Shown here: positions 55,901 to 64,000 of the stretch, piece after piece
Position numbering within the stretch: position 1 is the stretch's first letter
Layout of the letters: the number at the start of each line of letters is the position of its first letter
Assembly: GCA_023078555.1 (NCBI GenBank)
Contig: CM041199.1
Coordinates: forward strand, 3,716,513-3,780,512
Reading direction: 5' to 3'
DNA: 64,000 bases
DNA from: Ulva prolifera
Lineage: Eukaryota; Chlorophyta; Ulvophyceae; Ulvales; Ulvaceae
Position numbers and translations under genes: made by a program
Notes under the pieces: model-generated
Seen by the model: only the letters and a program-made list of their open reading frames with translations
What the model was told of the DNA's origin: nothing
Database searches by the model: none

Positions 55901-58900
55901 GCGGGTGGAGGTGCCGGGGGCGGAGGGGCCGGAGCAGCCGTCAGTGCGCGGCGCGCATATGGACGGCGTGGTGGCGTTCCGCTCGGGCACAGACATCGTG
56001 CCGCAGGTGAGACCCCCTCTCCTCCCTCATGAGCTGACCTGCTTTGTCAACACAGTCAGTTTGTCTCAATTATTCGCGGTGCTCCCGGCCACACGCCAGA
56101 CGACCAACGTGCTCACCAATGAGGTGCGTGTATCGCAGTGTTGGGTCGCTTTACAGCATTTTCAGGGCTGCCACCCAAAAATTACACCTGGGTATTCGGA
56201 ATTGTTCTATGTGATCGGGCCCGATGACCCAACATTGGTGTAGCGGGTGTGCAAGTTGATCTGAAACGCCAACAGTGCCGATGCCATCGTGTTTGCTCAC
56301 GAAGGTTCATAGCATCAGGTTGTACTGCTTCATGTTGCATGGAACCATTTCGACGGTGATCGGGTGAGATCTCGGGCTTTTGCGGCACATGACTTATTAA
56401 ACCACAATGACACGACGCGTAGTCGTAGTATTTTGCCTCATACGTACGTGGCCGGCCGGGGCATTGGAGTAGAGGTGCTGGGGGCTAGCACATGCAAGCC
56501 CGCACACGAAGGTCGGCTTGTGCACACAACTTGTGCACACAACTTGTGCACAGGTCAGGCGCAACGGGCAAACCTTGCGGGCGGCGTGATGTGCCATTTC
56601 TCGTTATCTTCTCTCGTGTCGGTTTTCTGGGCTCTGGACGTTTCTTCCAGTCTCAGTCAGTCTCGCTCTAGAGGACTGAATATCAGGGAATTCGAGAGCT
56701 GGTTCGGGGTTGGTTGCTTGACTCACGTAGGCGTCTGATGAGGCCCTTTGGCCAGACCGAAACATGTTTTGCCATGATGATCATGTAATATAGCATCAAC
56801 CAGTGAACTTTCTACCTCAGTTAGTACAAACCTTGCGGCATCATGAGTGGAACAAACTCGTCGACGCGTCGCGCCACGTCACAAGGTGCGATCGCGAGAG
56901 TCGCTCCTGTGCATGACGCGTGCGATGAGGACCTCGTTGGAGTGAAGTATGCGTCTGCGATGTCAGCCCATCAGTGTCTTGTTTGTCGTCGTGCTTGCTC
57001 AGGGACAAGTTGACGAACAGCAACGTCTTCCTGCCGTGCTCTGCCGGCTAGGCTCTGCCTGCTCGAGCTGCAGGAGCTTCAGGCCGGTGATTGTGCTCAT
57101 ACATGATCACCAAGGCATGACGGGGTCTGAAAATCACAGCACAAGGATGTCCCATTGGAGAGTCTCCAGGAACAGCAGCCATACACACAGCCGCTACTCT
57201 GTTATCTTTTCGTGCGTCTCGTTTCGTGCGGACGTCCCTGCTCTTGAGCTGTTTCTGCTGTCTCTGTGCTGCTGTAGCTACCATCCTCTCCAAGTTTGTC
57301 TTTGTGAGACACAGTGATCACACACAGGCGACGCCGCTGCTGCTGCATTAGGGATGGCACAAAGGCGAGGTCGAGGACCTCGGTTTAGTCCGAGGTCAAT
57401 GAACTCGGTACGAGTCTCGTACCGAGGCCGAGGTGAAAAAATGGCCCACCTCGGATGGGGTCTAGGTCCCGTTATGTCGAACACTGCTTAAAGTCAGACG
57501 CACTACTAGACACTGATTGGATACCACATATTGCGGAGACAGGTGCACAAGCCCAGGGCATGAACAAACTATCATTAAATTACTCACATTGATTACCACT
57601 GGCATGGATGGTGTTTGTCGCACAGTACAGAAATGCATCTGTGGTGGAAGCCTGTGGTGAGGAGGTTTTAGTAGTGGACATGGAGGCACTTGCACATGAG
57701 GATGCACAGAGGGAGGTGGAATCCATTGAATGACTATTGTAAGGTTTGTATATCTACTGTATTGCAATGCAATGCTATATATTGATTGAACAAGCGTGAT
57801 GCTGCTTTGTACATGCCTGCACACCCGATCCGAGGTGAGTTAGTGCAATCCGAGGTGAATTAATGCAATCCGAGGTGAATCGTATGAGTCCGAGGTCAAA
57901 TCGTACGAGACCAAGGTCAACTCATACGATTCCTAGGTCACCTCGGTTGATCTCGTGCCACCTAGACCTCGGCACGAGACGAGATGGACACCCACCTCGG
58001 CTCTGTGCCACCCCTATGCTGCATGCTGCATGCTGCCACACACAGGCTCCTTCGGGTGTCGTGTGTGTGGCTGTGTGGCTGTGGCCGGCGCGGGTACGTT
58101 GCGTAGGTGTGTTGGTGTGTGCTGCGTGTGGCTTGTTGCGTGCTGTGCGGTTCCCCTGGTTGTCCTGGTCGTTGCTCGCGGCGCTACCTGCCTTGCTTGC
58201 TTTGTCCTTGTAAAACATAGGTCCCTTTCACTCTTTTGTATGACACCCAATTCCCTTCGTCCTGCCGAATCCAACGTCAACACAGACTGTGCTCGTATGT
58301 GTGTGTCACAAGGACCGCGAAAGAAGCAAGCTGACCAAGCACACACCCAGACACCCACGCACGCCACACCCGCCACGCTCTCAGCAAACGAAACAGATCC
58401 GCAGACCGCCAAGCACACACCCGGATTGCTACATGTGGAACACCCACACACGCACACACAGACCCAACGGCCCACACACAATCACACAGCCACCACCACC
58501 TCAACGCCTGCCGCCGTACGACAGGGCCACGCCCAATACACTGCTGCCCAAGGCCGCCCATCCTGGCCGCCCGATTTCCGGGGGCCACCCCAGCCCCAAA
58601 CCCCACGTATGTGGTGTGTGCATGTGCGGTAGTGCCGGTGCTCTCGCTACTGCAGTTGCTGCGCATGCTGTGTGGAGCGATCTTTTGGATCTGAGATCAC
58701 AGAATCGGGACATGTTTCTGCTGATCCCTGGAGCCCTGTTGCCAAAGGTGGTGCTGGGGGTGAGCCCTCAAGCATTGCACCATGTTTGTAGGTATAGGTG
58801 CAAGCCTACTGCGGAATCTGATCAGCCGACAATGCCTGGCCAGATCACTGAAAGCTTACATTTCCTCCTGAGCAGGTGTCATGAATCACATCAGGCTGGA

Positions 58901-60314
58901 GCCAAGCTTGGCCAAGCTGTCAATGCTGTGGCACCAATGGCTCAAGCTCGTGTTCTGGTATTGTGGTATTGGAGAGCGGGCTACATTGGGCTACATTACG
59001 CTAGATCATTACGCACCATTGTTTGTTGCAATGCCATCAGTTGAACCAAGGCTGTGCAATATTGTGTGCATGCCATGCAGCTGACTCTGAGATGACACAT
59101 ACCAGCTGACTCTGAGGTGGCACATGCCAGTCCTGGTTTCACTGCAGAGCAGAGTGTCGGGTAGCGGAGCCCAATCACATAGAACAATTGCAAACACGTA
59201 TGTCTAATATCTAGATCGCGGCCCTAGAAACTCTGCAAGGCCACCCCACACTGCGGCACAGCGGTACCAGCACCGAGTTGAGATTTTCCAACTCAGTTTT
59301 GATCTGATCTGATCTGATTGGATCTGATTGTTTTTTTTCAATACCCCTGACCGTATGTTGCCCCAATGCTCACACCCTCCTCTCCGCACCCCCACGCCTG
59401 TGTGGCAGCACTTCCCATAGCATCAAATTCTACAGAAATCCAGGTGGCCAGCCAGGCCCCGCGTCGTTGTCAGGTGCACCGATGTATGCCCGGCTTGGTT
59501 TCCGGCTTATTGTCTCTCCTGGTCTCTGCGGGATGTCTCCTGTATGAAGTCAGGGCTCCCTCAGATCCTGATGCTTCGGAGCAGCAGGATTCTGCCACGA
59601 AGGCACCCTGTGGGCGTGCTCCCAAAACACCCCTTACGCCACTCACCTGTGCAGGCGTGGGCGCAACGCAAAGGCCACGAGGCGCTGCCGCCGGCCGCGC
59701 TCAGCGACCGCATCGTCCTCCCGGCCCGCAACGCCGCCTCTTCCGCCTCGGGCTCCCGCCTCTCCCGCCTCGTTCGCTCCGCGTCCTCCACCCGCCTCGG
59801 CATCTTCGCCAGCCGGCGCCTCCTCAGCCGCGGCGGCGGCTCCTCCCGCACCTCCCTCGGCGACACCCCCCGCGCGCCCCTCTCCCCGGACGCGCCCCCC
59901 CCGGATGTCTACGGCGCCGTCCGGGGCGAGCGCTGGCGCATGACCGGCGAGACAGGCTCCCTCATCTACATGGCCCCGGAGGTGCTCATCGGCAAACCGT
60001 ACAACGCGAAGGTCGACATCTTCTCGCTCGGCGTGATCGTGTACCAGATCTTCGGCTGCCAGAACATCTCCGGGCGCTTTGACAGCGAGGAGCAGGTTGT
60101 GCGCTTTGCGCGGGAGGTGGCGGAGGGGCGCCGGCTGTCGATGCCGAAGCGCTTCCCCCCGGCTCTCACCGCGCTGATCGAGCGGCTGTGGCAGCAGGTG
60201 CCAGCCGCGCGGCCGACGGCCGCCGAGGCGCTGACACTGCTCGAGGACTTTGAGAGCAGCCCGGACTTTGCGGGGATGCTCGCGTCCAAGAGCCGCGGCT
60301 GCTCGTGCTTTTGA
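49955..60314 (+). CDS. Protein kinase with an approximately 890-residue activation-segment insertion
   Basis: Exons 49955-50181, 51546-51669, 52109-52381, 52938-53452, 53673-54988, 55480-56006, 59655-60314; phases agree, 1213 aa. Kinase core: glycine loop AKGGFATCYRG, VAVKVV (ATP Lys), helix-C Glu in FLHECKLM, HRDLKLDNVLL at residues 165-175 and DFG at 203-205; then GSLIYMAPE at about 1095-1103, DIFSLGVIVYQIF and the closing RPTAAEAL. The catalytic residues are all present, so activity is plausible. The style is that of TKL-like kinases. Between DFG and APE lie exons 4-6 and about 100 residues of exon 7: Ser/Pro/Ala-rich, disordered, without a known domain. The glycine loop has Ala for its first Gly. 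The C-terminus GCSCF resembles a prenylation or acylation signal. The acceptor of exon 4 is the least certain junction. The 3.6-kb intron 6 is swollen by MITEs. Confidence 0.84.
52554..52575. repeat. Poly(C) tract of about 22 in a kinase intron
   Basis: C run on the sense strand in intron 3 of the kinase gene, about 170 bp after the donor. Confidence 0.85.
53546..53607 (-). repeat. 62-bp dispersed repeat, copy 3
   Basis: Read on the minus strand: GTAGAGTAAAGCAAATGTGG, then TTTACTCAGCCGTATCCT, then ACAACTCCGC. Colinear with 38512-38572 and 34119-34181. It lies in kinase intron 4. Confidence 0.65.
56136..56237. mobile_element. hAT-like MITE, family member 2
   Basis: A 102-bp element with terminal inverted repeats CAGTGTTGGGTC / GACCCAACATTG and flanks GTGTATCG/GTGTAGCG, an 8-bp duplication with one change. 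Non-coding. It lies in kinase intron 6, about 130 bp from the donor. Confidence 0.8.
57349..58016. mobile_element. hAT-type MITE of 668 bp with CCGAGGT subrepeats
   Basis: Ends TAGGGATGGCACAAAG and, inverted, TAGGGGTGGCACAGAG, with similarity running about 25 bp. Flanked by the exact 8-bp duplication TGCTGCAT (57341-57348 and 58017-58024). TAGGG-TGGCA ends are classic for hAT. The interior has a perfect 11-bp hairpin (57404-57426) and the motif TCCGAGGTGAA or TCCGAGGTCAA repeated at about 24-bp spacing around 57828-57900. No coding capacity. It lies in kinase intron 6. Confidence 0.85.
59151..59253. mobile_element. hAT-like MITE, family member 3 (diverged, inverted)
   Basis: Matches the complement of the 56136-56237 copy: TGTCGGGTAGCGGAGCCC, ATCACATAGAACAATT, then CCCTAGAAACTCTGCAA and CCACACTG. 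Flanks CTGCAGAG/CGGCACAG agree at six of eight bases, so it is an older insertion. Also in kinase intron 6. Confidence 0.6.
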
Positions 60315-62864
60315 TGGTGGCACGCATGGGCTGCATGCATGGGCAGTGCATGCGCTCTACATGTGGCGATATGGGCATCCGCGTGGCCACGGGTGGTGTT
60401 GTGGCTGAGTCTCCCTGGTTGCCGCCCGGCGGTGTGGCGCAAGGTCTGTTATTGCGCAAATTTGTCAGAGCTGGCCGTTGCGGCTGGCCTGCTGCATGCG
60501 GGTGCCGCTAGACCACGTCCGCATGGGTCATTTTGTGGATCCAAGTTGCCGCGTGCTGCCTGCTGCGTGCTGTGCCCCTTCAGTTGTATGGGAGGGTCAG
60601 CCCGCAACAGAGAGAAGGGGCAGGATCTTCATCATCAGCTGCACGCATGGCCAGGGGGGGGCATGTACATTGCATTGTAGAGACAGCTAGACATATGGTA
60701 GTGCTGACGTCAGCCTGTACTGTGTATGCTGCTGAACTGCTGCCGATGTGCGCACCAGCGTTGGCGCTGTGCCGGTCACGTGCCATGCATGCATCAGCGT
60801 GCAGCCAAACTTTGGACTCTGCGCTTCGCGAGCTTCACTGTGGTTCCTTCCACCCTCAATACTCGATCTGGATGTTTGATCATCAGTGCATGTCGTCGCA
60901 AACCAAGCGGAACATCAGTGCGCCTTGGCTGCGGGCCCATGCTTTGCTGGTCCAACAGGCATCTACGCCAGAGCCCGTGTGCCAGGGTTCGGGCACAGCC
61001 CAGTCCACTGATCCTGACGCTGCTGCGGGAGCCGCGGCGCAGGCTGCCAGCCTGACATCTTTAACAAGCCAGCGCGTGCCGACCCGTTCCCGCGGGCAAC
61101 GGAATACTTGTGCGTATGCCTAGACCCCAGAAGCGTCTGCAGCGGATTCTGTGCTCCCAGCACCGGGTTCTCCACACCAAGGCGCACGATCCCGCTGCCA
61201 GTCTGGGCACGGGGCGCCGCCTACATTTGTGCCTGCGGTTGACTGCCGCCGACAATAGTAGTGCCACATGTTTATCGTGTATTCCCGATCCAGCTTGTCG
61301 GAACCCCTTCTACGGTCGTCTTCTGCAAATCGGCAGCACCGGTCATATCTGCAACCGCGACAACATGGTTTCAACGTCGAGGCATCGAGAGTCGAGCTTA
61401 CACATGTCACTGTGACATGTGCCTTGCAGGCTTTCGTTCCGCGCGCGTCTTGTCCACGCAAGTGTCTTGGGGGTCATGCACTGCCGCTACCGGTAACAAG
61501 TCGTCTCGCGTAGGACGCAAAACCGGGTGCGAGTTATGGTTGGGGAGGCATGCCTGCGCGGGCGTTTCAAGTTAAAGATCATGGTCGCAGGTCTGCAGGA
61601 GAATGACACAACACATATGATCATAAGCCTAGGCTCTAATGCCACTGCCACTGCTGTAGCAGTGTTGCACTCACGCACAGCCAGCCGATGTCACAGCCTG
61701 AGTGTCACGTTGCCAGTGTTCCCTGGCTGGAGTGTTGCCCTACATCATCCCGCACACGACCACTGATGGCACGGCAGCAGAAGCTGGTGCGCCAGCAAAA
61801 GCTGGTGCGCCAGCAGGAGCAGTGTGCTATGAGCAGCAGATTGCAGTGCACTGAGCAGCCTCGACCGGGAACAGATCTGGACGTAGGGCTGCACAGCGCA
61901 TACCATGAATATCATGGAAGCATGTGTAAGACATCTCTCAACAACCTGCCGTTCCGAAAAGAATCCCCGGGGGCTCACAGGTCTCGAGAAGGCGAAGGAC
62001 ATATTGTGGGCCATGGGACACGACAGACGTAGTCACCTCTAGATAGGTCACATGCCCCAGATGTAGAAACACGCGTTCTGGCGGGACTGCACAAGTTTGT
62101 GCATATCTAGTACGGACAGCGGTCGCCCGGTCACAAAAGATTTTCAAGAGGCAGATTGTCAGTGTTCTTTGAATGAGTGCTTCGTGGGCTCATGGGGTCG
62201 TCACAGCGAGATTGTGCGTGTTTGCAAAGTAGAGTAAGTTCAGCCATCAGACCGTATCAAGTGTCTGTTAGGTATCAAGTATCCTCATCACTATTGCGCT
62301 GTCTGTCCGGAGGGAGAGTCGCTTCTGGCATGCCTCGGGCTCAGCTGTAAACCCCAGCTGCATGAATCGATCACCTGTTTCACACCTCACGCCAGAGGAC
62401 GCGCATGAGCACACTGGACGCACCCACGTGGCCACTCCTTGATGGTCGTTGACGCCCACTGACCCACCCACAGCCACGCACTCCTGCCCTCACGCCCCAA
62501 TCACACACGGCCGGGGCTCATGTATGGAACGACGCAACGCCTCTCGTGCGGCCAACGTGGCCCCAGCCGAGTTCCTGGCTGCCGCCTACCGCCCAACACA
62601 CAGGGCCCCTCCCCCTCTTCCCAATTTCCGGCGGCTGAGCATCGGTTGTGATGCCTGATGCCTGCGCGGCGATGCCCATGCTGCGTCTGATCCCCGACGG
62701 GCCGTTCCCCACGGCAATCGCATCTGCCTTTTCCCCACAACAGTCCGCAGCTTGCCAGCCACAGTACCAAAGCCAGACCCGCCCTGCGCCCTGGACCCTG
62801 AGCAGCTGCAGCCTGCGGTGTCAGTTGGTCGTCATGGCTGCAGGGGGGCGCCACGGGAGGGGTG
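60315..62864. other. Region without a recognisable gene
   Basis: Several frames of 60-196 codons occur on both strands (for example 60533-61123 + and 61120-61461 -), but none shows a known motif, a splice partner or convincing composition. A 15-bp unit GCCAGCAAAAGCTGG recurs near 61775-61815. The 62450-62860 stretch is C-rich. Confidence 0.45.
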
Positions 62865-63224
62865 CTACCCGTCTCCCTCGGGGGCAACGAGCGGGCAGCG
62901 GAGTGCAATGTGGCCAGCAGTGTCGCAGGCGTGGCAGTGGTCGTGGTAAAACGGGCAGGAGGCGAAGGCGTGCTTCTTGCAGGAGGCGTAGTTGAAGAAG
63001 CAGCAGATGGCGGCTCCAACGGCGGTGGTGCGCACAGGGTAGTCCACAGGGGGCACTTGGTTGGGGTCGCCTGGTTCACCTGAGCACTCAGAATCTAAGC
63101 ACCAGGGTGGCGTCGTCGGCCGCGGCCACAAAAAAACCACCAGTAAAGCGGGTGCAATAACCGAATGGCAGCACTGAAAATGCTGGTGGGGAGATCGTTG
63201 TCGGCACACTGCAGCTTCGACCAT
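62865..63224 (-). mobile_element. Zinc-knuckle (gag-like) retroelement fragment
   Basis: A 119-codon frame whose C-terminal part has a Cys/His-rich stretch (CCFFNYASCKKHAFASCPFYH) followed by a classical CCHC knuckle, CHACDTAGHIALRC. This pairing is typical of gag-type proteins of algal retroelements, and the flanks hold no host-gene structure. No LTRs were found, the family is undetermined and the piece looks partial. A host zinc-knuckle RNA-binding exon is the alternative. Confidence 0.42.
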
Positions 63225-64000
63225 GCATCAGAGATCGAAAGCGACGCAAAGAGTCTTTCAGAATGGGGTCAGTGTTGCCGAAGCAGAGGTTCCGCGATGC
63301 TTGTGCACAACGCCAAGTGTACTTACAAAAGAGTGAACGGTAGAAAACAAACACGGAAACCGAATCTCATCCGAGACAACAGCCTTTTTTCTCCCCTGTG
63401 GCTGTGGCTGCGGCAGGCGCTGGGAGTCACCTGGCGGCAACAAGCAGGCGTCCTCGGAGCTACCTCTCGGATAAGGCACTGGGATCTGTGAGATCGATCA
63501 GATGAGGTGGCGGCCCGGTAGCGGCACAGCCGCGGATGACTGCACACGCTGGCCGGAAGCCGAGCCGCCTGATTGCGCTCCACCGCGCTTCACAGCGGGA
63601 CGGAGTAGTGGCAGGGCACCCGTAGCGCATGCATGCAGGCGTGTTACGTCAAGTAGATCTCAATTTCCTCACCCATATCCTGAAGAGGACATTGAAAACT
63701 CCACACGCCGCGTGTGCATGCATGTATGCAGGCGGGAGGCGCACCAACTGCTTCATCCGTTGCGCAGCAGCAGCGACGGATGAAGCAGCTGGTGCAGACG
63801 TCCGCGGGGCCCTCTTGCGCGAGCGGCTCAGGCATCCCCAGCTCGCCAACGCCCTCGCCCTGGCCACCAAGTCCGCCATCATCTGGCAGCGCCATGTCCT
63901 GGTCGCCAGCCTTCGGCATGTTGTGTGTGCACCAGCGCCACAGCACACGCGCAGGGAGCGCCTGTGGCCTTCGCCTACGGACCCTGCCACCTCTCGCTGC
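63225..64000. other. Window edge, no supported gene
   Basis: Apart from the inverted repeat, the last 230 bp have open, GC-rich plus-strand frames that could be the start of an exon running out of the window (one reads RERLRHPQLANALALATK). I cannot support a product. Confidence 0.3.
63741..63795. repeat. 20-bp inverted repeat with a 15-bp loop
   Basis: Left arm GCACCAACTGCTTCATCCGT (63741-63760) pairs with ACGGATGAAGCAGCTGGTGC (63776-63795) with one mismatch. The loop is TGCGCAGCAGCAGCG. No gene model includes it. Confidence 0.85.

Noticed and set aside
59643-60323. 226-codon minus-strand ORF
   Set aside because: Exact antisense of the kinase C-lobe exon, whose sense strand carries APE and other conserved motifs.

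Overview
The window is nuclear DNA of a photosynthetic eukaryote. It holds seven spliced genes with clear GT-AG introns, a plastid-type soluble stearoyl-ACP desaturase, a plant-type assimilatory nitrate reductase and many transposable elements. The desaturase starts with a simple low-acid presequence, and most donors read GTGCG, a spelling I associate with green algae. I therefore infer a TE-rich chlorophyte or prasinophyte alga; the species is not identifiable from the sequence.

Layout. 1-212: C/A-rich simple sequence. 213-9575: one Ty3/gypsy LTR retrotransposon on the minus strand (794-bp LTRs, CAAGG target duplication, chromodomain), with a small TRIM-type element carrying three LTRs nested inside it (5416-6633, GGCAG duplication). 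10649-15924: nitrate reductase (+, 7 exons, 924 aa). 17295-20386: Nit1-type nitrilase (-, 7 exons). 21829-26347: stearoyl-ACP desaturase (-, 6 exons). 28368-31127: four-EF-hand protein (+, 4 exons). 32549-35395: S-formylglutathione hydrolase (-, 6 exons). 36071-44691: long Ala-rich coiled-coil protein (-, 8 exons proposed), whose 2.5-kb intron appears to contain an intronless wax-synthase-like gene on the opposite strand (40050-41174). 46753-47649: an orphan ORF. 48309-49486: a hAT-type transposon remnant with an 8-bp duplication. 49955-60314: a protein kinase (+, 7 exons, 1213 aa) with almost 900 residues between DFG and APE; its last intron holds three hAT-like MITEs. 60315-64000: no confident gene; a zinc-knuckle retroelement fragment and a 20-bp inverted repeat.

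The exon models of nitrate reductase, nitrilase, desaturase, hydrolase, EF-hand protein, coiled-coil protein and kinase were built by hand. All junction phases agree and each total length is a multiple of three. Nitrogen assimilation, plastid fatty-acid desaturation, formaldehyde detoxification and amide hydrolysis sit side by side without sign of co-regulation; this is ordinary eukaryotic gene order, not a cluster.

The most interesting points are: the giant insertion in the kinase activation segment, in exons that could be skipped without changing frame; the nested TRIM, whose primer-site and polypurine ends match those of its host element; an intron-dwelling MITE family; a strong GTGCG donor preference; and a repeated pattern in which first exons are much less GC-rich than later exons.
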